A DNA stretch of 64,000 nucleotides from an uncultured Acidobacteriia bacterium (lineage in GTDB: Bacteria > Acidobacteriota > Terriglobia > Bryobacterales > Bryobacteraceae), in the NCBI GenBank assembly GCA_903851195.1, contig CAINNJ010000019.1, positions 124,001-188,000 on the forward strand, given 5' to 3'. The notes under the pieces were generated by a model, which had not been told where the DNA came from, searched no databases, and was given only the letters and a program-made list of their open reading frames with translations. Each line of letters starts with the position of its first letter. The first letter of the stretch is position 1. Of this stretch, positions 30,653 through 39,968 are shown one piece after another. The translations under genes were made by a program, and so were the position numbers.

Positions 30653-31671
30653 CAAGCCGTTTTCTCGATGCCTGCAGGCGCCGTCCGACCGATGTCCGCC
30701 CCGTTTGGTTCATGCGGCAGGCAGGGCGATACATGAAGTCCTACCGGGAAATTCGCGCCAAACACTCGATGCTCGAAATGTGCAAGCGTCCGGACCTCGC
30801 CGCCGCCGTCACGCTGCAGCCCGTCGAAGCCCTCGATGTCGACGCCGCCATCATCTTCGCCGACCTCCTCCTCCCCGTGGAACCGATGGGCCTCAAGCTC
30901 AGCTACCCGCAGAAGGAAGGCCCGCAGATCGAAAATCCCATCCTCTCCAGTGAGGACGTCGACGCCCTTTCTACTTCGAATACGGACGACCTTGGCTACG
31001 TGGGTGAAGCGATCCAGCAGACCGTTCGCGCCCTGGCCGGCCGCGTCCCCGTCATCGGCTTCTGCGCCGCGCCCTTCACCCTCGCCAGCTACATGATCGA
31101 GGGCGGCAGCAGCAAGAACTTCATCCGCACCAAGCGCATGATGTACAGCGACGAAACTCTCTGGCGCCGCCTGATGGGCAAGATCGTGGACGTCCTCGCC
31201 CCCTTCGCCATCATGCAGGTGGCTTCCGGAGCCCGCTCCATCCAGGTCTTCGACAGCTGGGTCGGCGCCCTCGCCGCCGACGACTACGTCCGCTTCGCCC
31301 AGCCCTACTCCCGCGCGCTCATCGAACGCATCAAATCCACCGGCGTCCCGGTGATCCACTTCGGCACCGGCGCTTCCGGCTACTTCCGCGAACTCCATGC
31401 CGCCGGCGGCGACGTCATGGGCTGCGACTGGCGCATCAACGTCGATCAGGCCTGGATGGACATCTCCTATCGTTCCGCCATCATGGGCAATCTCGACCCC
31501 GTCGCGCTCTTTGCCCCCCTGCCGGAACTGAAAACCAAGGTGCACGACCTGCTCCGCCGTACCGGCACCCGCCCCGGCCATATCTTCAACCTCGGTCACG
31601 GCATCCTGCCCGAAACGCCGGTCGAAAACGTCCGCGCCGTCGTGCAGATGGTCCGCGAGTTCAAGCCCTAG
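30634..31671 (+). CDS. hemE: Uroporphyrinogen decarboxylase
   Basis: 345 residues with the family signatures PVWFMRQAGRYMKSYRE near the N-terminus, GFCAAPFTLASYMIEGG in the middle, and FGTGASGYFREL and FNLGHGILPETPVENV near the end. HemE decarboxylates uroporphyrinogen III to coproporphyrinogen III in cytosolic heme synthesis. ATG 30634 has AAGGTGA at good spacing; ATG 30649 is an alternative. hemG follows after 3 bp, so they are cotranscribed. Heme made here could serve the heme peroxidase encoded nearby. Confidence 0.95.
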   Translation: MRVAPMTSRFLDACRRRPTDVRPVWFMRQAGRYMKSYREIRAKHSMLEMCKRPDLAAAVTLQPVEALDVDAAIIFADLLLPVEPMGLKLSYPQKEGPQIENPILSSEDVDALSTSNTDDLGYVGEAIQQTVRALAGRVPVIGFCAAPFTLASYMIEGGSSKNFIRTKRMMYSDETLWRRLMGKIVDVLAPFAIMQVASGARSIQVFDSWVGALAADDYVRFAQPYSRALIERIKSTGVPVIHFGTGASGYFRELHAAGGDVMGCDWRINVDQAWMDISYRSAIMGNLDPVALFAPLPELKTKVHDLLRRTGTRPGHIFNLGHGILPETPVENVRAVVQMVREFKP

Positions 31672-31674
31672 CCG

Positions 31675-32985
31675 ATGCGAGTCGGCGTCATCGGCGGTGG
31701 CATTTCCGGTCTTTCGTGCGCGTACTACCTCGGCAAAGCCGGGGTGGATGCCACCGTCTTCGACCCTGCCCCCGGTGGCCCCATCGGCACCGTCACCGTG
31801 CAGGACTGCATCCTCGAAACCGGCCCGGAAAGCTGGCTCGCCGCCAAGCCCTGGGCCGAGCAACTCATCCGCGAAATCGGGCTCGGTGACGACCTGACTG
31901 GTTCCAACGACGCGCAGCGCCGCACCTACGTCCTCCGCCACGGCCGCTTCGTGACGCTTCCCGAGGGCCTCCAGATGGTGGTCCCCACCAAGGTCATGCC
32001 CGTAGTCCGGTCCGATCTGTTCGGCTGGAGCACCAAAATCCGCATGGGCCTCGAGGTCTTCCGGAATCCCAAAGCGCTCCCGGACCGCTCCGTCGCCGCC
32101 TTCGTCGAGGACCATTTCGGCCCCGAAGCCGTCGAATACCTCGCCGAACCCCTGCTCGCCGGTGTTTACGGAGGTTCCCCGCAGGAACTCAGCGCCGCCA
32201 GCGTGCTCCCCAAATTCGTCGAATACGAGCAGCGTTACGGCAGCGTCGTCGTCGGTACCTTCCGCGATAAGCGCAAACCTTCCGGCCAGTCGATTTTCAA
32301 GTCTCTTTGCCGCGGTGTCGGAACTCTCATCGAAGCGCTGAAAGCGCGCGTCCACATCGTTCCCCAGCGCGTCGACGCCATCGCGCAGACGGAATCCGGC
32401 TGGACTCTGCAGTCCGCCGGCGCCACCCACGACTTCGACCAGATTGTCCTCGCCTGCGGAGCCAACCGTTCCGCGCCTTTGCTCGAACCGGTGGCACCCG
32501 AACTCGCCGCCCTGGTCGCTTCGATTCCCTACACCGGCAGTTCCATCTGGACCTTCGGCTACCGCCGCGCCGACATCAAACATCCCCTCGACGCCTTCGG
32601 CTTCCTGGTTCCGAAATCGGAGCGCCGCGCCGTCATGGCCTGCACCTGGCTCGGCACCAAATGGCTCGGCCGCGTCCCTGCCGACAAGGCGGTGTTCCGC
32701 TGCTTCTCCACCGACCCGGACGTTACCCGCGAAGCCGTCCAGTCCGAACTCCACCGCCTGATGGGCATCGACGCCGCCGAACCGCTATTCGCCATCAACC
32801 ACCGCTGGCCCGACTCCATGCCCCAGTACACCGTCGGCCACTCCTTCCGCGTCTCCGAAATCGAGCAGCACGCCGCCCGTATTCCCGGCCTCCACCTCAC
32901 CGGCAACGCCTACAATGGCATCGGCATCCCGGATTGCGTCCGCAGTTCGCAAAAGGTGGCCGCGACCATCGCCGCCGTAAGTTAA
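31675..32985 (+). CDS. hemG: Protoporphyrinogen/coproporphyrinogen III oxidase (HemY-type flavoprotein)
   Basis: 436 residues, an FAD-dependent oxidase: dinucleotide fold VGVIGGGISGLSCAYYLGKAG at the N-terminus, then ILETGPESWLAAKP, LAEPLLAGVYGG and a C-terminal GLHLTGNAYNGIGIPDCV FAD-binding motif. It oxidises a porphyrinogen late in heme synthesis. Whether it acts on protoporphyrinogen (HemG role) or coproporphyrinogen (CgoX) cannot be told here. Its stop overlaps the convergent ankyrin gene by 4 bp. Confidence 0.9.
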   Translation: MRVGVIGGGISGLSCAYYLGKAGVDATVFDPAPGGPIGTVTVQDCILETGPESWLAAKPWAEQLIREIGLGDDLTGSNDAQRRTYVLRHGRFVTLPEGLQMVVPTKVMPVVRSDLFGWSTKIRMGLEVFRNPKALPDRSVAAFVEDHFGPEAVEYLAEPLLAGVYGGSPQELSAASVLPKFVEYEQRYGSVVVGTFRDKRKPSGQSIFKSLCRGVGTLIEALKARVHIVPQRVDAIAQTESGWTLQSAGATHDFDQIVLACGANRSAPLLEPVAPELAALVASIPYTGSSIWTFGYRRADIKHPLDAFGFLVPKSERRAVMACTWLGTKWLGRVPADKAVFRCFSTDPDVTREAVQSELHRLMGIDAAEPLFAINHRWPDSMPQYTVGHSFRVSEIEQHAARIPGLHLTGNAYNGIGIPDCVRSSQKVAATIAAVS

Positions 32986-33809
32986 CGGACGCGGCGCGGA
33001 ACCTGGGCTGCCCGCTCCAGTTCTTTGATGACAGCAACCTTGTTCCGTTGACGAGCGATGTCAAGTGCGGTCTGTCCCGAAAGATCCCTCGCGGCTGGCT
33101 CTGCAGCATTGTCCAGGAGGAACCGAACGGCTGCCGCGTAGCCGAGAAACGCCGCCTTATGAAGGGCTGTTTGCCCGTCGGGGTCGCACAAGTTCACGTT
33201 CCATCCGGCTCGTGCCAGGTAGCGCAAGGCAGGAACAAGATGCTCGAAGTGCCATTCGCAACTGGCATGCAGAAGGGAATAGCCCCCGTTTGGATCGGCG
33301 CCCGCACGCAGCAGTTCATCGGCAACCCGAAAATGCCCGGCGTGGCCTGCCGCCATCATCAGCGGTGTTGCCCGGTGCCAAATTGCATTCACGTCCTGCT
33401 CGCTGGCCAATCGGCGCACTTCTTCCGGTTTGAGGGCTTCCGGCAGGCGCGATGCGGAGGCGAGCCAAAGGCCGGTCAGACCCGTAGGATGCGGTCCAGC
33501 CGGTCCAAACCCGCGAAGCAGTTCCGCGGCCGGTTCCAGACCGCAGAAGACGGAAAGTTCGTGGGGCGTCATGTCCAGAGACGTGGAACGAACGGTCGGG
33601 TCGGCGCCTCGCTGAAGCAGGAGTCGAACAGTCTCCACATGGCCGGAATGCCTCGGAGCGGTGAGGCGAAATTCCAGCGTGCGGCCCAAAGGAGTCTGAC
33701 GCCAGATTGTGGGAGCTACCCCGTTTGGGTCCGCCCCAGCCGCAAGAAGACGCGCCACTTCCTTTGCGTCGCCCGCCCAGCAGGCCTTGTGGAGCAGTTG
33801 CCACTTCAC
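32982..33809 (-). CDS. Ankyrin-repeat protein
   Basis: 275 residues made of about six ankyrin repeats, the clearest being LLHKACWAGDAKEVARLLAA, VETVRLLLQRGADPT, ADELLRAGADPNGGYSLLHA and DGQTALHKAAFLGYAAAVRF. There is no signal peptide or enzymatic domain. It is probably a cytosolic protein-interaction scaffold of unknown partner. It is convergent with hemG and divergent from the Panacea-domain gene. Confidence 0.85.
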   Translation of the reverse strand: MKWQLLHKACWAGDAKEVARLLAAGADPNGVAPTIWRQTPLGRTLEFRLTAPRHSGHVETVRLLLQRGADPTVRSTSLDMTPHELSVFCGLEPAAELLRGFGPAGPHPTGLTGLWLASASRLPEALKPEEVRRLASEQDVNAIWHRATPLMMAAGHAGHFRVADELLRAGADPNGGYSLLHASCEWHFEHLVPALRYLARAGWNVNLCDPDGQTALHKAAFLGYAAAVRFLLDNAAEPAARDLSGQTALDIARQRNKVAVIKELERAAQVPRRVR

Positions 33810-33881
33810 AAAACCGGGATTTCCTGAATTGTTCGTTTCATTTGCCTATGCTATCCTCTGGCCAGAACCTCGAACCTGTCA

Positions 33882-34439
33882 ATGATTCTGTCATTCGATG
33901 AAGCGAAGGGTACTCAGGCGGCGGCTCTGCTCCTGCGCCTCTCCGGAAAGCCGATGAGCTACCTGGCCCTCATCAAACTCCTCTACAAAGCCGATCGCGA
34001 AGCTCTCCGTCGCTGGGCTCTCCCCATCACCACCGATAAATACGTCTCGATGAAGCATGGCCCGGTCCTGAGCCGGCTTTATGACCGCATCAAAGCCAGC
34101 GCGAATACAAGCGTTCCGCCCACGTTCTGGTCAGAGCACATTCAGAAGGACGCCGACCCCCACAAGGTCAGACTCGCGAAAGATCCGGGCAACTCGGAAC
34201 TCTCCCGGGCGGAAGAGAATCTGCTGACCGAAGTCTTCGCCGCCGACGGCGCAAAAGACCGCTTCAATCTCGTCGAAGATTGCCACAGAGACTTCCCGGA
34301 GTGGACCGACCCCGGCAACCGCTCTGTCCCTCTCGACATCCGCGAGATTATCGAAGCGCTCGGCCTGTCGAAAGAGCAATCGGACGCCGTAGCCGATCAG
34401 ATCGAAGCCCAAATCGCGTCCCGCTCACTGGCCGCGTAA
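33882..34439 (+). CDS. Panacea-domain (DUF4065) antitoxin-like protein
   Basis: 185 residues with the SocA-like/Panacea core: MSYLALIKLLYKADREALRRW, ITTDKYVSMKHGPVLSRLYD and later FWSEHIQ. Panacea proteins are antitoxins of many unrelated toxin families. The next gene, 8 bp downstream, encodes a PemK/MazF-like protein, as expected for the toxin, but it is frameshifted. The antitoxin frame is intact. Confidence 0.75.
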   Translation: MILSFDEAKGTQAAALLLRLSGKPMSYLALIKLLYKADREALRRWALPITTDKYVSMKHGPVLSRLYDRIKASANTSVPPTFWSEHIQKDADPHKVRLAKDPGNSELSRAEENLLTEVFAADGAKDRFNLVEDCHRDFPEWTDPGNRSVPLDIREIIEALGLSKEQSDAVADQIEAQIASRSLAA

Positions 34440-34447
34440 GCACGAGC

Positions 34448-34824
34448 GTGGAATTCCACGCGGGACAGACATTTCTGTACCCGCTCAAGCAAAGCGCACT
34501 CAAAGCCCATCTCTGGGTAATAGCCACCAACCCCGACGAAACCGGTCATTTCGCCATCGTCAGCCTTACCTCACTAAAGGGCGCAAAAGACCAAACCGTA
34601 GTCCTCCGTAAGGACGAGCACTCTTTCCTGAAGTGGGATACGTCCGTGGCCTACGGCTCAGCCGAAATCTCAACGGTTTCAAAGCGGCAGAGTTCATGGC
34701 CGCCGGCGCCGCGAAGCAGCACAAGGACGTCAGCCCTCAAATTCTGGCCCTCATTATCGCCGGCTTCCATGCCTCCGACTTCACGAAACGAAGAGTTCGC
34801 GACTTCGTGAAAGAAGCGAAATGA
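34448..34824 (+). pseudogene. Frameshifted PemK/MazF-like toxin gene
   Basis: From GTG 34448 one frame encodes FHAGQTFLYPLKQSALKAHL, then HFAIVSLTSLKGAKDQTVVL and SFLKWDTSVAYGSAEIS, a PemK/MazF-like small-barrel pattern. At the AAA at 34681-34683 the matching sequence moves to another frame: KAAEFMAAGAAKQHKDVSPQ and on to the stop at 34824 (ending VRDFVKEAK). One added A would restore a single 126-residue protein. A real 1-nt deletion, ribosomal slippage or a sequence error are possible. Confidence 0.6.
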
Positions 34825-34830
34825 CCGGGT

Positions 34831-35022
34831 TCACCGGCTATGCTGTTCGCGACGCCACTCCCTAACCACATCCGGAATCCCGGCCTCGGTATAACCGGAT
34901 TCGAGCCCTTTCTCCCGCCCATAGCGCAACAAATCGTGCCAACCCAGACCTTCCACCCTCGCGCGCTCGTCCCCGTCCATCTGCGCGAGAAGATCCTCCG
35001 GAAGCTGGATTGTTCGTTCCAT
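34831..35022 (-). CDS. Small antitoxin-like protein (ribbon-helix-helix type)
   Basis: 63 residues from ATG 35022, starting MERTIQLPEDLLAQMDGDE. This opening strand plus helix, and the C-terminal GIPDVVREWRREQ, resemble short VapB/CopG-type antitoxins. GAGG about 7 bases upstream supports the start. No toxin gene accompanies it: the neighbours are the frameshifted toxin gene (opposite strand) and the Tricorn-like gene. It looks like an orphan. Confidence 0.5.
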   Translation of the reverse strand: MERTIQLPEDLLAQMDGDERARVEGLGWHDLLRYGREKGLESGYTEAGIPDVVREWRREQHSR

Positions 35023-35092
35023 TCTGCTGCCTCTCATCATATTCCCGCGCCGGCTTCTCCTCCCGCCGCCCCCGCATAATCTAAAATCAACC

Positions 35093-38000
35093 ATGCGACG
35101 TTCCGTCCTTCTCCTCCTCGCGCCCCTGGTCCTTACCGCCGCCACGCCGCCCCTCTACGAACCCGCCCTCTCCCCCGACCACGCCGAAATCGCCTTCATC
35201 TCCGGCGGCGACATCTGGACCGTCCCCTCCACCGGCGGCGAAGCCCGCCTACTCGTCTCCCACCCCGCCACCGAATCCCGCCCCCTCTACTCGCCCGACG
35301 GCACCCGCCTCGCCTTCGTCTCCACCCGCACCGGCGCCGGCGACATCTACGTCCTCCACTTCGCCACCGGCGAACTCAAACGCATCACCTTCGACGACAC
35401 CCGCTCCAGCCTCGACGCCTGGTCTCCCGACGGCAAATTCCTCTACTTTTCCTCAAATCGCGGCGATATCGCGAATATGAGCGATATTTATCGGATTCCC
35501 GCCGCCGGGGGCCCCGCCATCGCCATCTCCGCCGATCGCTATGCCGACGAATCCCAGGCCGCCCCGCACCCCACCAACGGCACCATTGCCTTCACCACCG
35601 GCGGCATGGCCGTCTCCCAGTGGTGGCGCAAAGGCCACGCCCACATCGACGAAACCCGCTTTACCATTCTGACGCCCGCCGCGGCACCCAGCGCCGCCCC
35701 GCAATACCAGCCCTTCCTCGAAAATCACGCCAAAAATCTCTGGCCCGAGTGGTCCGCCGACGGCCGCCGCCTCCTCTACGTCTCCGACGTCTCCGGCGCC
35801 GAAAATATCTGGGAAAAAACCCTGACCGGCGCCGCCCGCCAGCTCACGAAATTCACCGACGGCCACGTCCTCTACCCCTCCCTTTCGCACGACGGCAAAG
35901 CCCTCGTCTTCGAACGCGACTTCCAGCTCTGGAAACTCGACCCCGCCTCCGGAGCCGTCGCCAAACTCGACATCACCCTCCGCGGCACCCCGGCCGGCGT
36001 CTCCACCACCCACCTCTCTCTCACCACCGGCTTCCGCGGCCTCACCCTCTCCCCGGACGGCCGCAAAGTCGCCTTCGTCGCCCGCGGTGAAGTCTTCGCC
36101 GCCTCCGCCAAAGACCCCGGCGCGGCCGTCCGCCTCACCTCGAACGCTTTCAACGAAGGACAACTCGCCTGGTCGCCCGACAGCAAACGCCTCGCCTACG
36201 TCTCCGACCGCGAAGGCCCCGCCCACATCTATCTCTACGACCTCACCAAAGACACCGAAACCGCCCTCACCACCGGCCCGTTGCAGGACGCCCGCCCCGC
36301 CTGGTCCCCCGATGGCGCCGGCCTCGCCTACCTCCGCGATGGCCGCGAAATCCATATCCTCAAGCCGGACACCAAAGCCGACACCACCCTCGTCACCAAA
36401 AAGCTCCGTAACCTCGCCCCGCTGTTCCGTCAGGACGGTCCGAACCCCCTCGCCTGGTCGCCCGACGGCGAGTGGCTGGCCTATTTCACCAACGAAGCCC
36501 GCGGTTTCAGCAACGTCGCCGTCGTCCCAACCAACGTCGCCCCCGGCCCTGACAACGAAAAACCACTCAGCTTCCTCTCCAACGGCAACGGCGACACCAT
36601 CTCCTGGAGCCCCGACCGCACCTACCTCCTCTTCGGCACCTCCCAGCGCACCGAACGCCGCTCCATCGCCCGCATCGACCTCATCCCCCGCACCCCCCGC
36701 TTCCGTGAGGACCAGTTCCGCGAACTCTTCCGCCCCGGCCAGCCCACGCCGCCCAACACCGCCGCCGCGTCAGCCAACTCCGCCCCGGCCTCCGCGAAGG
36801 ACCTGACGCCGAAAGACCCCACCCCCAAAACTCCCGTCCGGATCGTCTTCGAAGGCATCCGTCAGCGACTCACCCTCCTCGGTCTCGGCATCGACGCCGG
36901 CTCCCAGGTCATCAGCCCGGACGGCAAAACGCTCCTCTTCACCGCCTCCTCCGGCGTCGGCCAGCAAAATCTCTACACGTACTCCCTCGACGAACTCGCC
37001 CGCGAACCCGCCGCCCGCCAGCTCACCTCCACCCCCGGCGCCAAATCCGACGCCGTCTTCTCCCCCGATGGCAAAGAGGTCTTCTACCTCGAAGCCGGCC
37101 GCATCACCGTCATCCCCGTCGACACCCGCATCGCCCGCCCCCTCGCCATCACCGCCGAACTCGACGTCAACTTCGACGACGAAAAGAAGGAAGTCTTCAA
37201 CCAGGCCTGGACCATCGTCAACGAAACCTATTACGACCCCAAATTCCACGGCGCCAACTGGGCCGACGCCCGCGGCCACTACGCCAAATGGGCCGAAGCC
37301 GCCCGCACGCCCGACGAACTCCGCCGCGTCGTCTCCCTGATGATCGGCGAACTGAACTCCTCCCACAGCGGCATCATTGCCGGTCCCCAGGCCGCCAACG
37401 CACCCGTCACCGGACGCCTCGGCCTCACGCTCGACCCCGCCACCAACACCATCCTCACCGTCACGCCCCTCGGCCCCGCCGACGTCGCCGGCATCAAGCC
37501 CGGCGAGAAACTCCTCTCCGTCGAAGGCAAACCGCTCACCCCCGCAACCAACCTTGACGAACTCCTCCAGTACCGCATCGGCAAGCGCACCGTGCTCGCC
37601 ACCTCTGCGCATCCGGAAGCCGCCGTCCTCCCGGTCAACAACGCCGCTCACAAGCACCTGCTCTACCGCGAATGGGTCGAAAACCGCCGCGCCTACGTGA
37701 GCAGGATCAGCAACGGCCGCCTCGGCTACGTCCACATTCTCGACATGTCCGCCGAAGCCCTCGACCAGCTCTATCTCGATCTCGACAGCGAAAACCAGAC
37801 CCGCGAAGGCGTCGTCGTCGATATCCGCAACAACAACGGCGGCTTCGTCAACTCCTACGCCCTCGACGTTTTCACGCGCCGCGGCTACCTCACCATGACC
37901 CCCCGCGACCGCATCGCCGCCTCCGCCCGCACCGTCAACGGCCAGCGCTCCCTGGAACTCCCCACGGTTCTCGTCGTCAACCAGAACTCCCTCTCCGACG

Positions 38001-38284
38001 CCGAAGATTTCACCGAAGGCTACCGCGCCCTGCAGCTCGGCAAAGTGGTCGGCGTCCCCACAGCGGGCTGGATCATTTACACTGGCAGTGCTCAGCTCAT
38101 CGACGGCTCCGCCCTGCGTACCCCGGGCGTTCGCATCACCGCCAACGATGGCACGGATATGGAACTGCACCCCCGGCCCGTCGACATCACCGTCGACAGT
38201 CCCGTGGGCGAAAGCTACTCGGGCCACGACGCCCAACTTGACACCGCTGTCCGGACTCTCTTATCGACACTTGGAACGAAATAA
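35093..38284 (+). CDS. Tricorn-like S41 protease
   Basis: 1063 residues: signal peptide (SVLLLLAPLVLTAATPP), two WD40/TolB-like beta-propellers built from SPDGxxLAF repeats (for example RPLYSPDGTRLAFVS, LAWSPDSKRLAYVSDREG), a Tricorn C1 helical region (EVFNQAWTIVNETYYDPKFH), a PDZ domain (GLTLDPATNTILTVTPLGPA) and an S41 peptidase domain with VVVDIRNNNGGF and the nucleophile region NQNSLSDAEDF. It probably degrades peptides in the periplasm. An M20 peptidase follows 13 bp downstream, suggesting sequential peptide breakdown. Confidence 0.9.
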   Translation: MRRSVLLLLAPLVLTAATPPLYEPALSPDHAEIAFISGGDIWTVPSTGGEARLLVSHPATESRPLYSPDGTRLAFVSTRTGAGDIYVLHFATGELKRITFDDTRSSLDAWSPDGKFLYFSSNRGDIANMSDIYRIPAAGGPAIAISADRYADESQAAPHPTNGTIAFTTGGMAVSQWWRKGHAHIDETRFTILTPAAAPSAAPQYQPFLENHAKNLWPEWSADGRRLLYVSDVSGAENIWEKTLTGAARQLTKFTDGHVLYPSLSHDGKALVFERDFQLWKLDPASGAVAKLDITLRGTPAGVSTTHLSLTTGFRGLTLSPDGRKVAFVARGEVFAASAKDPGAAVRLTSNAFNEGQLAWSPDSKRLAYVSDREGPAHIYLYDLTKDTETALTTGPLQDARPAWSPDGAGLAYLRDGREIHILKPDTKADTTLVTKKLRNLAPLFRQDGPNPLAWSPDGEWLAYFTNEARGFSNVAVVPTNVAPGPDNEKPLSFLSNGNGDTISWSPDRTYLLFGTSQRTERRSIARIDLIPRTPRFREDQFRELFRPGQPTPPNTAAASANSAPASAKDLTPKDPTPKTPVRIVFEGIRQRLTLLGLGIDAGSQVISPDGKTLLFTASSGVGQQNLYTYSLDELAREPAARQLTSTPGAKSDAVFSPDGKEVFYLEAGRITVIPVDTRIARPLAITAELDVNFDDEKKEVFNQAWTIVNETYYDPKFHGANWADARGHYAKWAEAARTPDELRRVVSLMIGELNSSHSGIIAGPQAANAPVTGRLGLTLDPATNTILTVTPLGPADVAGIKPGEKLLSVEGKPLTPATNLDELLQYRIGKRTVLATSAHPEAAVLPVNNAAHKHLLYREWVENRRAYVSRISNGRLGYVHILDMSAEALDQLYLDLDSENQTREGVVVDIRNNNGGFVNSYALDVFTRRGYLTMTPRDRIAASARTVNGQRSLELPTVLVVNQNSLSDAEDFTEGYRALQLGKVVGVPTAGWIIYTGSAQLIDGSALRTPGVRITANDGTDMELHPRPVDITVDSPVGESYSGHDAQLDTAVRTLLSTLGTK

Positions 38285-38297
38285 AAGGACACCACAC

Positions 38298-39908
38298 ATG
38301 AGACGCGTCGTTTTACTCGCAGTACTCGCCGCCACCGCCTTCGCCCAGACGAAACCCACGCCCGAGAAGGAGGCCGGCATGAAGGCCGACCTCATCGGCC
38401 AGATCGACGCCATGAAGAAACAGGCGCAGGTCATGGTCGACAGCGTCTTCAGCTTCGGCGAACTCGGCTTTCAGGAAGTTGAGACCTCGAAATACCTGAT
38501 CAATATCCTCGAAAAGGAAGGCTTCAAGGTCGAGCGCGGCGTCGCCGGCATCCCCACCGCATTCGTCGCTTCCTGGGGCGAAGGCAAGCCCGTCATCTCC
38601 CTCGGCTCCGACATTGACGACATCCCGCAGGCCTCCCAGAAACCCGGCGTCGCCTACCACGCGCCCATGATCGATGGCGCACCCGGCCACGGCGAAGGCC
38701 ACAACTCCGGCATGCCGCTGAACGTGATCGCCGCTCTCGCCGTGAAGAAGGTGATGGAGCGGGAACACCTCAAAGGCACCATCCGCCTCTGGCCCGGCGT
38801 CGCCGAAGAACTCGTCGGCACCAAAGCCTACTACGTCCGGGCCGGCATGTTCAAGGATGTCGATGTCGTGCTCTTCACGCACGTCGGCAACAACCTGAAC
38901 GTGAGCGCCGGCCCCACCACCTCCAACGGCCTCATCTCCGTCGAGTACCAGTTCAAAGGCGAAAGCGCCCACGCCGCCGGAGCCCCCTGGCGCGGTAAGA
39001 GCGCCCTCGATGCCGTCGAACTCATGGACGTCGGCATGAACTTCCGCCGCGAACACCTCCGTCTCGCCACCCGCCTCCACAGCGTCATCACCAATGGCGG
39101 CGACCAGCCCAACGTCGTCCCCCCGAACGCCGCCGTCTGGTATTACTTCCGCGAGGCCGATTACGACCACATCATGAACCTCTGGCGCATCGGCGACAAC
39201 ATGGCCAAGGCCGCCACCCTGATGACCGACACCACCTACACCTCGCGCGTCCTCGGCTCCGCCTGGCCCGGCCACTTCAACGTCCCCATCGCCGAAGACA
39301 TGTACGAGAACATCAAGAAGGTCGGCCTGCCCCAATGGTCGGATGACGACCAGAAGCTCGCCAAAGCCCTTCAGAAAGAACTCGACTTCCCGCAGCGCGG
39401 CCTCGCCACCAAAATCGCCGAACTGCGGAAGCCCAAACCCGCCCCGGCCGAGGGCGATGCCGAAGCCGAAGGCCGCCCGGCCGACCAGCCTACCGGCGGC
39501 GGCTCGGATGACATCGGCGACGTCTCCTGGGTCGTCCCCACCGTCACGCTCAACTACCCCTCGAACATCCCCGGCGGACCCGGCCACAACTGGGCCAACG
39601 CCATCTCCATGGCCACCCCCATCGCCCACAAAGGCGTGGTCGCCGGAGCCAAAGTGCAGGCCATGACGATGCTCGATATCCTGCTGCATCCCGAACTCGT
39701 GCAGAAAGCCTGGGATTACTACAACAACGTACAGACCAAGACGGTCAAATACAAGAGCCTCCTCCGCCCGGATGACAAACCCGCTATCTGGCTCAACCAG
39801 AAAACCATGGAAGAGTACCGTCCCCGGATGAAAGCTCTCTATTACGACCCCTCGAAGTACGATACTTACCTCGAACAGTTAGGCATCAAATACCCGACCG
39901 TTAAATAA
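38298..39908 (+). CDS. Exported M20-family peptidase/amidohydrolase
   Basis: 536 residues from ATG 38298, preceded by AAAAGGACACC. Signal peptide MRRVVLLAVLAATAFA. M20 features: SLGSDIDDIPQ, GHGEGHNSGMPLNVIAAL (metal ligands), WPGVAEELVGTKAYYV (Glu pair), a dimerisation domain starting GLISVEYQFKGESAHAAGAP, and a C-terminal GGPGHNWANA. It is closest in pattern to AbgB-like p-aminobenzoyl-glutamate hydrolases. It is probably cotranscribed with the Tricorn-like gene. Confidence 0.85.
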   Translation: MRRVVLLAVLAATAFAQTKPTPEKEAGMKADLIGQIDAMKKQAQVMVDSVFSFGELGFQEVETSKYLINILEKEGFKVERGVAGIPTAFVASWGEGKPVISLGSDIDDIPQASQKPGVAYHAPMIDGAPGHGEGHNSGMPLNVIAALAVKKVMEREHLKGTIRLWPGVAEELVGTKAYYVRAGMFKDVDVVLFTHVGNNLNVSAGPTTSNGLISVEYQFKGESAHAAGAPWRGKSALDAVELMDVGMNFRREHLRLATRLHSVITNGGDQPNVVPPNAAVWYYFREADYDHIMNLWRIGDNMAKAATLMTDTTYTSRVLGSAWPGHFNVPIAEDMYENIKKVGLPQWSDDDQKLAKALQKELDFPQRGLATKIAELRKPKPAPAEGDAEAEGRPADQPTGGGSDDIGDVSWVVPTVTLNYPSNIPGGPGHNWANAISMATPIAHKGVVAGAKVQAMTMLDILLHPELVQKAWDYYNNVQTKTVKYKSLLRPDDKPAIWLNQKTMEEYRPRMKALYYDPSKYDTYLEQLGIKYPTVK

Positions 39909-39968
39909 CTCCGCAATGGGGACCTTTCCGTACAGGCAAGGTCCCCCGCCCCTGGTTATCCTGTCGGT

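Noticed and set aside
30628-32754. Very long minus-strand open frame (about 700 codons) opposite hemE-hemG
   Set aside because: Gly/Ala/Asp-rich antisense reading of two well-identified genes; long antisense frames are expected in GC-rich DNA with strong third-position bias.
35453-38236. Long minus-strand frames opposite the Tricorn-like gene
   Set aside because: Compositional shadows of a gene whose propeller, PDZ and S41 domains are clear.
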